From NCBI RefSeq assembly GCF_029931775.1, contig NC_079317.1, forward strand, positions 25,906,169 through 25,970,168: DNA of 64,000 bases. The letters are read 5' to 3'. Shown here in pieces: positions 11,560 to 22,055 of this stretch (positions within the stretch are counted from its first letter, which is position 1; every line of letters begins with the position of its first letter). Source of the DNA: Euleptes europaea. Lineage: Eukaryota; Chordata; Lepidosauria; Squamata; Sphaerodactylidae. The notes beneath the pieces were generated by a model. That model ran no database searches. It had not been told where the DNA came from and saw only the letters and a program-made list of their open reading frames with translations. The position numbers and the translations under genes were made by a program.

Positions 11560-11925
11560 CCAAGAACATTCTGCCCATGCGTTAATCCCCAGTGATAAAA
11601 ATTGCTAGCGAGTGGCCAGCGCTGTTTGATTTCCTCTTGGCCAATTTTAATTTTTCTGTTTTGGGACAATGTTATAGAACAAGTGGTGTTAGAACAACTC
11701 CAGGTATACCTGCACGGCACTTCTGCCCTTGACTCAGGCTTTAAGCCTGGTCCAGTGCCCAAGACAGCTTTGGTTGCTCTGGTGGATGATTTCTGTTTGC
11801 AGACGGCTCAAGATCATGCATCCCTGCTGATCTTTCTTGACCTTTCTGTAAGATATAACCCTGTTGATCATTCTGTTTTGCAGAAGGTTTTGGAAATAGG
11901 ATGGGGATTACACAGATGACTCCCT
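11560..11925 (+). mobile_element. L2-type LINE reverse transcriptase fragment
   Basis: One frame reads DNVIEQVVLEQLQVYL, then PVPKTALVALVDDF and ASLLIFLDLSVRYNPVDHS. This matches the L2 reverse-transcriptase stretch TALVALxDDxxxxxxxxxxxLLxxLDLSAAFDTVDH. It is 5'- and 3'-truncated, and the usual SAAFD reads SVRYN. Confidence 0.75.
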
Positions 11926-12299
11926 AGTCTTTTTCTGTCTGGTTAAGACAGTTTCTACTGGGGATGTTGAATCTCTCTCCTAGCAACTGGATTCTTTGAA
12001 TTGCTTGTTTGGAGTCTTGATTTTGCTGCAGTGTCAAAATGTTGTTGTGATGAAAAAATGTAGTGTTTTTTTGTGTGTGTGATGGCGCATTTTACGTGTT
12101 GAAGTTTGGGCTTTATACTTTTAGTAAGGTTTATGAAATGGCAGGATATAAAAATAAATAAACCACTACTGAGCTGTGACACTTCCCATAACTGAGCCCC
12201 CAAGGTAGCAAATTCTTCTTCCTTTCTATTTCCCTCCCTTACCTCTCCCCCTTTTGAGTTCTCTCCTATAAGCTCTGAGCCAGCGCTGGTCAGCACTTA

Positions 12300-12726
12300 A
12301 TTACGCAAGGACTAATACTCCCTGTAGTAGGCTGCCACTAATACTTAATTCCCTGTAGTAGGTTTCCTACTCCATTCCTACTCCATTGCTTTCTCTTCCA
12401 ATGTCCCATGCTGTTCCCTCACCAGTTACCAAGCTACATGCTTGATGAACTTGTTGCTACTTGGATAAATTATTGCAATAGTCACCCCTGGTTGCCTAAC
12501 AGCTGGCTTGCTTATTGTTTAAACACACCCTATGTTTGATTGGTCCCTAGCAACATCTAATTCCTCTCCCATGACCCAAGCAATTGTTAGCACTGGCCAT
12601 TAAAATATAGCCATTATTTTTAAAAGGACCAGAGTCTAGCAGAAGAATGTTGGAAGGTCTTTAAGTCTGGGAAGAGGGAACAGACCGGAACCTAAGCCAC
12701 AGGAGCGTGGCTGATTCTTTTCATGT
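12300..12726. other. No gene recognised
   Basis: Unique-looking sequence between an L2 fragment region and a Penelope-like repeat. It includes a short local duplication of TTAATTCCCTGTAGTAGG-type sequence near 12320-12365. No splice-bounded open frame was seen. Confidence 0.4.
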
Positions 12727-12960
12727 GATCATAGTTTCAGGTGGGTAGCCATGTCGGTCTGTAGTAACAGAACACAATTAGTGTCAGTAGCACCTTAGAG
12801 ACCAACAACATTTTCCAGGGTTATCAGCTTTCATGAGTCAAAGCTCACTTCATCAGAAGGATGGACATTAATTCCTATCTTTATCTGAGAAAGTGAGCTT
12901 TGGCTTACAAAAGCTTATACCCTGGGAAATGTTGTTGGTCTCTAAGGAGGTACTGGACTT
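12727..12960. mobile_element. Penelope-like terminal repeat, inverted pair, with hammerhead core
   Basis: Two inverted arms share CCTTAGAGACCAACAACAT, CCAGGGTTAT and AAGCTCACTT, a unit common in reptile genomes. On the minus strand the left arm reads CUGAUGA (12856-12850), a five-pair stem (GUGAG/CUCAU), then GAAA (12832-12829). That is the conserved hammerhead ribozyme core. The right arm carries a decayed version. Confidence 0.6.
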
Positions 12961-14231
12961 GAATTTTGTCCTGTGAACACATTCGTTTGAGAGTTGAGAG
13001 GAGGAATTGTACTCTGGACCTTCACCTGGTTAGATTTCTGTTTTGTATCCCAGCTGCAGATCAAAGAGAGATGAAGGCCGAATACCTTGAAGCTTGCTGG
13101 TTGGAGGCACAGGTATCCTTATCCGGTGGTGCACCTGGCAAATTTGCCTTAACCTGTGACCATGGACAATGCCACCCTGCCATTTTCACCCATTCTCTCT
13201 CCACTAATTGTATTTAAGTATAAAAGTGCCTTCCATTGCAAAGCATGGGCATAGGCTTCTGTCTTGACCCATGAACACCATGGATCATCAATGACTGTAT
13301 TTTGGGGGCACTTTTCCTCCATGGTGGAAGTTCCAGTCATTTGTGGTGATATAGTTAAGTGGAGAAAGTAAATGTCTGATTTGCTGTCTCTCCCCTGCAC
13401 ACCTGTGACCATCCAAATACCTTTTGATAGTCCAGTTAATAGTGGTAAGTCTGAAACAGACAGTTTTAAATACTATAAACTACTTTGCAATACAGTCTAC
13501 GGTTTTGTAGCTTCTTCAAGACCATTAATGATGAAAAGATGATGCTTTTATCTTTAGGGAAAGGATGTTTCCAGTTGGATGTTTACTTATAAACACAGTC
13601 TCTTTGCTCTGGACAAGTTTTATAGAGCACCAGAAGGTTGGCTAAGCGAACTTCTGATAACTGAGAAAGACAAGCTGTCCCAGAGGAGGAACAGGCAAAT
13701 TGATGGCACTCTTGAAACTCCCTAATGATGTGTTGCTTGTGTTTTGATTTGATGAAAAGCACGTCCTCGAGGCATTAATTTTAAAGCCTGCAGCAGATTG
13801 CATGTGTTTGTGTATTTTTGCTTTGCAAATACTATTCTGATAGCTACTGCGCTCTCTGGCAAAGTATACATCTGCTTTTGATTGATTTTGGTTAGGATAA
13901 TGGAAGCAGCAACAGTAGTAATACTCTCTGCAGGTAATAAACATGTGGTTCAGTGCATGGAATTATTCTGGCATTTTGGTAACCCTTTTCCTTCCTGAAG
14001 AAATATATGTAGTATGAGCTTCATTGATTTGAGGGGAGGGAGGAAATCCAGGAGCAATAATCTAGTGCCCTTCTTTTGCAACAAAATGTGTTTGGATTTC
14101 TCCATGGAGTAAATTAATATCTGGATCAGCCCTATATGAAGTCATGGAAGTGTTATATCAACATTTTCCGTTCTGATAACTCAAAATGAGTCTTTGGGAT
14201 TGCATGGATTTGGAGGCTGCTACTCCATTGG
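12961..14231. other. No gene recognised
   Basis: Upstream intergenic or 5'-intronic sequence of GPR68. It has moderate GC and no long open frame. No repeat was assigned. Confidence 0.4.
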
Positions 14232-14446
14232 GGAGGGGCTATGGCTCAGTGGTAGAGCCTTTGCTTGGCATGCAGAAGGTCCCAGGTTCAATCCCCGGCA
14301 TCTCCAGTTAAAGGGACTAGGCAGGTAGGTGATGTGAAAGACCCCAGCCTGAGACCCTGGAGAGCCGCTGCCGGTCTGAGTAGACAGTACTGACTTTGAT
14401 GGACAAAGGGTCTAATTCAGTATAAGGCAGCTTCATATGTTCATCT
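14232..14446 (+). mobile_element. Ala-tRNA-like SINE, near full length
   Basis: The head is GGGGCTATGGCTCAGTGGTA, then GCTTGGCATGCAGAAGGTCC and box B GGTTCAATCCCC. The body ends GTATAAGGCAGCTTCATATG. It is one of the best-preserved copies. Confidence 0.88.
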
Positions 14447-15153
14447 AAAGTGGCTTAATCCCATGCTACTCCAGAACTGTTGGAATGGGTACAGCAAGCT
14501 GATTACATAGCTATTTTTATTTCCTAGTCTAGCATTACAACCATTCAGATTGCAAGAGAATGAGAAAACAAGGAGGTAATGGTGGCTCTGGGAGTGGTGT
14601 TGAGTAGGGGTCTCCACCTGATTGCAGCACCATCAAAACAAGCAGGCGCTACAGTCAGCTGGAGGCTTCAGACCACATGGAAGCTCTGGCAAAGTCTCCT
14701 GTACAAGCTGAGCCTAAATGCCACCGATTCAGAAGGAATCCAACTGTGCTTTTTCTTCCTTGACTCACTGGAGAATATGTAAGGGAAGGGATTTTGTGTG
14801 TGTGAGGGGGCGGGGAAGTGGGTGTTACTTGCTTGTACCAGGCCCAAAGAAATAGTGTTTAGGCCCCGATATTACCCCTCTTTGATGAAAAACAGAGTTG
14901 CTTAGATGTAACTGTTGTTTATTGAGGGGTCTTCTGTGCAGGCACGCGTGGGAACTGCCCATACGCAGGCCAGCTGCAGAGAACTGTTTGTATGGAAAGC
15001 TTCTAGAAGGGACGGTTCCCCTCCCCCTCGGTCTGTTTCCAGCCTCAGCCAACAGCTCTTCCCGCCAAAACGGTCACATGGCTAAGATGTACAATCTCTC
15101 TCTCCCCTTCACTGTTTCCCCCTGAGGTCCAGCGCTCGTTTCATACTATAGAG

Positions 15154-15547
15154 CCGTGTTGGCGAACCTATGGTACGCGTGCCACTTCCGGCACGTGTAG
15201 CCCTCTCTGCCGGCACGCGCGGTTCCTCCAAGCCGCTGGCCTTTCCGGCTCTGCCCCGCCCCGGGTGATCTCCAACCAATAGAGATCGGTTCCCCTGGAA
15301 AAAATTGCCACTTTGGCAATTGGACTCTATGGCACTGAAGTCCTTTCCCAAACCCCGCCCTCCTCAGGCACCACCCCAAAAACCTCCCACTCATGGCGAA
15401 GAGGAACTTGGCAACCCTAGCCTCTCCCTCTGGGCCCCCTCTGGGGGTGGTATTCAGGTTAAATTGCCGCATTGGCACTCAGCGATAAATATGTGGGTTT
15501 TCGGTTGCAGTTTGGGCACTCGGTCTCTAAAAGGTTCACCATCACTG
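15154..15547. mobile_element. hAT-type element with perfect 8-bp target duplication
   Basis: The ends CCGTGTTGGCGAACCTATGG and AAAAGGTTCACCATCACTG are inverted repeats. CTATAGAG flanks both sides (15146-15153 and 15548-15555) without mismatch. A partial TAGGGTTGCCA-family MITE sits inside it at 15262-15419. Confidence 0.85.
15262..15419. mobile_element. Partial TAGGGTTGCCA-family MITE nested in a hAT element
   Basis: It shares GATCTCCAACCAATAGAGAT, then GCAATTGGACTCTATGGC and the end TTGGCAACCCTA with the copies at 9885 and 48655. The opposite terminus is missing or replaced by GC-rich sequence. Confidence 0.7.
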
Positions 15548-16112
15548 CTATAGAGGCTGGCTGGCGTCTGCTCCATTCTCTCCAGGGGACCCCAGTAGGT
15601 GGTCTTCAGAAAAGCTCTGGAACAGCTTCTGTCTCTTAGCTGTAGAATGGGTACAGCGGCAGCCTCCTGTGCAAAGTTGTTGCGACGGCAAACACAGCTG
15701 AGTTTCATTAGCTAAAATAACAAACTTCCCATGCAGCTGCAACCCTGCTCTGTTTGTTTGTTTTTTGGACAGAACTGGCATGCAACGCTCACTTTAAGAG
15801 CTAGCTACATTTGGACTTCATCCATGTGTCACATTACAAATGATTAGTATTGTTAGATCAGTTGGAGAAGAACTGGACTGAGAGTCCGTTATTTGGTTGA
15901 GCACAATAGAATCTGAGTCTGGAGTAAACATACTGAAGGAAACTGACTATGTATTGCTTTTCCACCTGACAGCTTCAAAATGGACTTCAATGACTGACAA
16001 CACTCGAGCTATAATACTGTGCCTTTCTCTCTACTTATCTGAAAAGTGAGAATTTGCAGAGCTTGTGCTTCACACAAACAACACACTGTAGTGTAAGCCT
16101 AGTCCTGATTTA

Positions 16113-16431
16113 CATAAGAACATTAAAAAAAAAACATGCTGGATCAGACCAAGGCCCATCAAGTTCAGCAGTCTGTTCCCACAGTGGCCAACCAGGTGCC
16201 TCTAGGACACCTGCAAACAAGATGACTGCAGCAGCATCCTGCCTGTGTTCCACAGCATGTAATATAATAGGCATGTTCCTCTGATCCTGGAGAGAATAGG
16301 TATACATCATGACCAGTATTCATTTTTACTAGTAGCCATGAACATGTCCACTTCCCTCTTAAAGCCTTCCAAGTTGGCAGCCATCACCACATCCTGGGGC
16401 AGGGAGTTCCACAATTTACCTATGTGTTGTC
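16113..16431 (-). mobile_element. CR1-clade LINE 3' end
   Basis: It reads TGCTGGATCAGACCAAGGCC, then CCAACCAGGTGCCTCTAG and CACCACATCCTGGGGCAGG, matching the 3' part of the copy at 54635. It is the end of the reading frame plus the 3' UTR, read in reverse. Confidence 0.8.
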
Positions 16432-16495
16432 TGCAGCCACACACACTACCAGCAAGCAGGAGTCAAAACACACAGTTAAACTGTTGTATTGTGAT

Positions 16496-16665
16496 ATTGT
16501 CGAAGGCTTTCACGGTCAGAGTTCGTTGGTTCTTGTAGGTTATCCGGGCTGTGTAACCGTGGTCTTGGTATTTTCTTTCCTGATGTTTCGCCAGCAGCTG
16601 TGGCAGGCATCTTCAGAGGAGTAACACTGAAGGACACTGTCCTTCAGTGTTACTCCTCTGAAGAT
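16496..16665. mobile_element. Penelope-like insertion with 13-bp target duplication
   Basis: A minus-oriented terminal repeat (about 135 bp) is joined to a 34-bp plus-oriented head of the same repeat. The whole insert is flanked by GTTGTATTGTGAT at 16483-16495 and 16666-16678, a perfect 13-bp duplication. Such lengths and inverted partial ends are typical of Penelope-like elements. The minus part keeps the CUGAAGA...GAAA layout. Confidence 0.7.
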
Positions 16666-17531
16666 GTTGTATTGTGATTTATTAGATTTGAATGTTATTT
16701 AAAATATCTCTACTGTTTTTAAACCTTGTATATCAATATGTGCATCTTTGGATGGGTTTAGGATAGGCTTGGAAAAATCATAAATAGGCAAGATCCTTGA
16801 GCATAGGCTGTTACGAGTCAAAACCAGCCATTAGTTGCTGGCTTTTAAAACTTTGTGCATATGTCATTCTTTATAAGGACAGGGAGATCATAACTAGAAA
16901 GCTACTCTAGCTAATGGACTTAAATTGGAGAGACTAGAGGAGGGTAATCATCACACAACCCACTTTTCCTGGGTCTGTCCCCAGGCAGGGATGAGAGAGA
17001 CAGTCTGGGATTTCTGTGCTTCCCAGCTCTGTGTGGGCATAATTCATACTAAGCCCATGGCGTACAAGGCCTCTCCCCCCTGCCCTGCTTACATTTTCCC
17101 ACCTGAAACAGTCCCGTACATTCTGATGGGCTACATGCTAAGTCTTCCCAAGTGGGGTAAATAGCAGCTCCCTGGGGCTGTTTCAGGCTAGGAAAATAAA
17201 GAGCTTAAGCCCTCTCTTGCTGCATGCAGTAATTCCAGCATATCCCAGTATGGGGTAACCATATCTAACCCCCAATAATAACAGCAACTTGGAGTTAGTG
17301 ATTTTTGTGTGGTAAATGGTACAAGAGGCAGGACTATAAAGCTTCTGCATCCTCCACTGCTGGCCAGTCTCCCCTTGGAAATGCAGCTCCAGCCAGTGCA
17401 TTTCCCTTTAAAGTGATCAAGTCCCTTTAAAGTGATCAAGGGACATAACATGTAGCCCTGCCCTCATTCATAAAGGTCACTGAGAGGTGTTGTGTAAGCC
17501 ACTGTCTTTCCCCTTAACCTACCTGCAGAAT

Positions 17532-17645
17532 CAAAGGGCACTTTCACACATGCCAAATAATGCACTTTCAATCCACTTTCAATGCACTTTAACGATCGTT
17601 TGCAAGTGGATTTTGCACTTTCACACAGTGAAATCCAGCTTCAAA
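17532..17645. repeat. GCACTTTCA-rich MITE-like repeat
   Basis: It contains repeated and inverted GCACTTT/AAAGTGC-type words (GGCACTTTCACACATGCC, TGCACTTTCAATCCACTTTC, GTGGATTTTGCACTTTCAC). It resembles a short non-autonomous DNA transposon seen in reptiles. Boundaries are uncertain. Confidence 0.4.
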
Positions 17646-20369
17646 GAGTTTTTGTTGGGAGAAAAGACTATACTAACCACATGTATGTCATTCTGACCTT
17701 CTTGGAGAAAGAACAGGATTCTGATGTGATACATAAGAGGATGGAATTAAAAGACAGGCATAATTTGGATTTTAAAGACCAGCTAAATATCCAGCTAAAT
17801 ATCAAATGATTTGCAGGTAACCCTGTTGCTTCCCAAAATAGGAGTATTTCTGGAGAATGACCAATCAACTCTCATGTTTATATTACCCTGATTATTAATA
17901 GGGCATCTAGTGGTAAAAATTGTAAAACAAACTTCCTGTTCAGCAAAACCAACATTACCCCCAACATAACATGGATTTGTATCCTACCACTCTGCTCAGC
18001 AAAGTTTGAGGCATTCCTCCAACATAAGCAGCCGTCCTACAAAGGAAGCCACAATCTATGGATAAAGCTATAATTGTCTAACTCTGGCAATCCAAGTTAA
18101 CCATTCTTTGTTTCTTTGAAATCATTTTTAAAACTCTTTTTTAAAATGGTGATTCGTGAATGTGGTGATTGTGTGATTTCTGCCATTCTACCCTAGGACT
18201 TATGAAGATCCAAATAACATATATTCTTATTATTTGGCAAAAATAATGGACCATGATGGTTTTTGCTGCTACTGCCTTTAAATGCATAAAGACCCCTCCC
18301 CTTTTGCAAGACCATTTATGAAGACTTGAAACTATTTTATACTATTCAAGCTGCTTCTACTAAAATAGGTTTGCTGTGAGGTAACTTGTTGTCCATATTC
18401 TCATTGCTGAGGTTGTTCAGCTGTTGCTGGCTTGTGCCCAGTTCTCTTTTTAGTAGGTTTCCTGTTTAACCTTGGGTATTTAATTGCATGTTGTGAGTCC
18501 TGTATTCAGCCTTTGAGCCCTTGCCTAGTTAGGTTTTGTTTGGAAGGAAACTTGTTTTCCAAAAGTCTACGTCCCTTTAGAAGATTCACTATTGGTGGGA
18601 GGGAAATCTAATCAACATATCAAGATCAACATATCAGGGAGATCAGCGTATGAATGAATGAAATGGTTATTTTACAATATATGCAATATAATGTGATTTA
18701 ATGAGAGATACTAGGTTTTTTACTAGGGGCTTACTGAGTGTATTCTCTAATTTAAATATTTACTTTGAAAAGTAGCACACTCACCACAGCCAAACAAATA
18801 TACTCTGCACTTGCAGCAGCTGTTTCCTTGGTGTCATTTTTCTCCTCCTTCATGGCCCTTGGTCTAATTTTTCTATAGTAAGGATTGATCCAGTTACTAA
18901 TGAATACATATTATTTGGTTTGTGAGAGGTCATAGCATCATCATGATGAATACATATTATTTGGTTTGTGAGAGGTCATAGCATCATGAGGTAGATTTCA
19001 AGATTCTGAAAAACTATTAATCTATGCAGTCTTGGGTGACACTCTAACTCAATTAAAACCATGAAGAATCTTTTCATTCACTTCTACTAGATATGAATTG
19101 AGCCCGTACACTAAATGGGGAGGATGCTAAAATATTTTTTTCATGCACACAAGATTTCCCCATTCAGAACAGTTCACGTCAGTTTGAAGAAAAGCAGGGG
19201 AGGAGGGGGAATGCTCAATCCCTTGCTATGAAGATGTGTTCTAAATTTGTTGTGTAAGTTCTTTCCAACGTAGATTTTTCCTGAGCTGGCAAAAATGTTG
19301 GTTTACAATTTATAATCAGAATTGTTATTTGAAAAATAAGATGTCTGACAAAGTTCTGGCTACAAAGGAAAAGGAAGCTGAAGAGATGGGAAATTCCAAG
19401 CTCAGACCAGTTCATTCCTTTAGGTGGTGTAATGAATAATAATGTCTCTTTATTTGTACAGTGAAAAGTGTGCATTGATGACTAATTAGACTATTGTTTG
19501 TGTTTCATTTAAATATTGTTAGTTTTATTAGAGAAGTATTTAAATTGGAAATCTCTGAAATTTCCAGAACCGTTTAGTGGTTTTCTCCTTCTAAAGGAAA
19601 GCTGTACATGTTTGGTGGCCTGGATATAAACTGTTGGGAGTGGAGTTAACGGAAGTAGATCTTTCTCATCTTCCCCTTCCACTGGGAGTCCCTAGCCCCT
19701 CCTATAAAACTGCTGGAAGTAATTGGGGGCTCTCAAAAAGATCATGACATAAGGCACAGTGGGCTACAGCAAGAAGGGAGAATCAGATGACATTTCCCCC
19801 ACTCTGTAATATTTCTGGGTCTACAGATAAAGACCACCAGAATGAGGAATGGTTTAAAACAAGTTTGATATGAACAGCTGCTAAAATGTACAGCAGTCTC
19901 AATGTCTTGTTCTAGAACTAAGGTCATGTGGTTGCTAAAACCACTGGGTAAATTCTATTGGCGGTTGGAAAGAACTGAAAGAGACCCAAGTAATCTAGAC
20001 ACAGATCTTTAATCCATAGCAATTACTAGCAGTTAGTAATCACAATGTCCTGTTCCTCTGAATTATATGTGTAATATGTGAGGGTTAGTAATTACCAGAT
20101 GCCAATTAACTACAGTTTGTGGTGGGTTTCGTGACAGTGATAAATAATGATTATAAACTCTCATTTTAATCATTCCAAACAATTCCAAATGATAGACCTC
20201 CAGATCTGTGACAATTATGTATTCATTATTATTATTATGTATCCTAATTTAAAAGTACTTGTCCATGCCTGAAATAAACGTCTAGCTTTCTTTTAATTTC
20301 AATGGGATAGAACTGCAGATGGTTATGAAAATATTTTTGATAGTTTTCATCAGATTTAATTACCCTTGT
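17646..20369. other. Immediate upstream region of the GPR68 coding exon
   Basis: AT-rich, mostly unique-looking sequence, apart from the tandem duplication at 18901. It is probably the last 5' intron of GPR68. No further exon was identified. Confidence 0.4.
18901..18989 (+). repeat. Recent 46-bp tandem duplication
   Basis: TGAATACATATTATTTGG...CATAGCATCA is repeated twice in tandem with no mismatch over the 40 shared bases. The first unit carries three extra bases (TCA). Confidence 0.85.
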
Positions 20370-20494
20370 GATTTTTTCCCCTCAGGTGTCTACAAACAGT
20401 AACACTCCTGTGAAGAAAACACAGAAATAAGGAAATGGTAGATTAAAATTTATGCCTGCCCTGCTAGGATCATTGTGGTCACTTATTGCAGAAA
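20370..20494 (+). promoter_or_regulatory. GPR68: Splice acceptor and 5' UTR of the GPR68 coding exon
   Basis: A pyrimidine-rich tract ending in CCCCTCAG at 20378-20385 is a strong 3' splice site. About 109 nt of 5' UTR follow before the ATG at 20495. This fits the mammalian GPR68 arrangement of non-coding 5' exons joined to one coding exon. The upstream exon or exons are not identified with confidence. Confidence 0.6.
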
Positions 20495-21586
20495 ATGGAG
20501 AACCTTCCAGAGGATGTGATAGAAAATTATACTCTGAATTGCACCATTGATCACAGTATACACCAGACATTATCACCTGTGATATACATACTTGTCTTCA
20601 TAGTAGGACTCCCAGCCAACTGTCTTTCACTGTACTATGCCTACTTGCAGGTTAAGGTCAAGAATGAACTCGGAATCTACCTTTGTAATTTGACTATAGC
20701 AGACCTGCTTTACATCTTTTCCCTGCCGTTTTGGCTCCAGTATGTCCTACAGCATGACAACTGGACCTATGATGAACTCCTATGCAAAATTTGTGGAATC
20801 CTCTTGTATGAAAACATTTACATTAGCGTGGGTTTCCTCTGCTGCATTTCAATTGACCGTTACCTAGCTGTGGTGCACCCTTTTCGCTTCTACCAGTGTC
20901 GCACAATGAAGGCTGCTATCATAGTGAGCATTGTTGTCTGGACCAAGGAAATTCTGACATGCTGGTTTGTTTTTAAGCATGGTGAAGTGAGTAAAGACTC
21001 GGAGAGCCATGTAGTGTGCTTTGAGCATTATCCCATCAAAAACTGGGAGCACAATATCAATTATTACCGTTTTGCTGCTGGCTTCATATTCCCATTCTCT
21101 CTGCTAGTTTTTTCTTACTGTGGCATTTTGAGAGTTGTCCGCAAGAGTCATGGTACTCAGAAGAAGAAGAAGATTCAAATCAAACGTCTGGTTTCAAGCA
21201 CAATTGTTATTTTCTTGGTTTGCTTTGGGCCATATCATGTTCTATTGTTGGTGCGAAGCCTCTTTGAGAAAAACTGTGAATTTGCTATCACAATTTTTAA
21301 CAGCTACCATTTTTCACTCTTGCTAACCACTTTCAACTGTGTGGCAGACCCAGTATTGTACTGCTTTTCCAGTGAGAATACCTACCAGGACTTTGCCAAA
21401 ATAAGAGACACCTGTTTAAGGTGCCTAAGATGTGTGCGGATAGAAACCAAGGAATCTTACCAGCTGAATACTCCAGAAACCTTTAGAAAAATCAAAAGAC
21501 AGACTGAGCTGGATCCAGGGTTGTTAGATAAACCACATGTTGTTCACAAAATAGAGGAAACATCAACCAACACTTTTCCAAAATGA
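20495..21586 (+). CDS. GPR68: GPR68 (OGR1), proton-sensing G-protein-coupled receptor, complete
   Basis: This is a complete 363-residue class A GPCR in one coding exon. In the family, GPR68 sits in the plasma membrane, is activated by falling extracellular pH and by shear force, and couples mainly to Gq. The N-terminus carries CTIDHSIHQTLSP, nearly identical to human GPR68 and unlike the paralogues GPR65, GPR4 and GPR132. Seven transmembrane segments are visible at roughly residues 26-48, 60-82, 97-119, 138-160, 191-213, 231-254 and 272-292. DRY is at 121-123 and a DPVLY version of NPxxY is at 285-289. Likely N-glycosylation sites are N11 and N15. All seven histidines implicated in human pH sensing are present, each shifted by +3: H20, H23, H87, H162, H172, H248 and H272. 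I chose the ATG at 20495 because it has a good context (A at -3, G at +4); the in-frame TTG nine bases upstream is not a vertebrate start. The frame has no breaks. A 3' splice site lies just upstream and a polyadenylation signal follows. DGLUCY converges from the other side. Confidence 0.97.
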   Translation: MENLPEDVIENYTLNCTIDHSIHQTLSPVIYILVFIVGLPANCLSLYYAYLQVKVKNELGIYLCNLTIADLLYIFSLPFWLQYVLQHDNWTYDELLCKICGILLYENIYISVGFLCCISIDRYLAVVHPFRFYQCRTMKAAIIVSIVVWTKEILTCWFVFKHGEVSKDSESHVVCFEHYPIKNWEHNINYYRFAAGFIFPFSLLVFSYCGILRVVRKSHGTQKKKKIQIKRLVSSTIVIFLVCFGPYHVLLLVRSLFEKNCEFAITIFNSYHFSLLLTTFNCVADPVLYCFSSENTYQDFAKIRDTCLRCLRCVRIETKESYQLNTPETFRKIKRQTELDPGLLDKPHVVHKIEETSTNTFPK

Positions 21587-21695
21587 AAAGTGATCTAATC
21601 TCTCCATGCATATATTTGTTCACTTCTCTTTTTGGTATATAATTGTATGGTAATCATTCATTATACCCATAAAGGGATCTACAGTTTAAAAATAC

Positions 21696-21701
21696 AATAA
21701 A
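21696..21701 (+). terminator. GPR68: Polyadenylation signal, GPR68
   Basis: A canonical AATAAA lies 110 nt after the GPR68 stop codon. It would give a short 3' UTR. Longer isoforms using later signals cannot be excluded. Confidence 0.55.
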
Positions 21702-21878
21702 CTATGCTAAGCTGATCTTCTTCTTTCCACATGGGAAATTCCTTAGTTCCTGTAAAGTCATTCAGAGCTTTATCACAGGGCCGGGTAGTTATACAAGCAA
21801 GTCATCCTTTGCAGTTCAATGTCATCCTAGGCGTATGGTTAACTCAGTTCATTCTAGTCATACTGAGTATTGTAGATT

Positions 21879-22055
21879 TAAGAACATAAGTGTCCTGGTG
21901 AGTCAGACCAAAGATTTGTCTGGTCTGACATCCAGTTTCCTACAAAGCTTAGGTGTCCCCAGAAGGCCTGGAAGAGCCCAGAGCCACCTCTTGTTATTGT
22001 CACACCCAGCAACCAGTATTCAGAGATCCATAGCCTCAGAACACATTTAGCAATC
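21879..22055 (-). mobile_element. CR1-like LINE 3' tail, diverged
   Basis: Beginning AGAACATAAGTGTCCTGGTG then AGTCAGACCA, it resembles the 3' terminal segment of CR1-type copies in this window. It is diverged and lies between the GPR68 and DGLUCY 3' ends. Confidence 0.5.

Noticed and set aside
14232-14300. Possible tRNA-Ala gene (box A and box B present, CATGCAG anticodon region)
   Set aside because: The tRNA-like part continues into a shared SINE body, and at least six other copies in the window have the same body. The cloverleaf is not closed by a proper acceptor stem.
20486-20494. Upstream start giving three extra residues in GPR68
   Set aside because: The codon there is TTG, not ATG. 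The ATG at 20495 has a good context and matches the family N-terminus.
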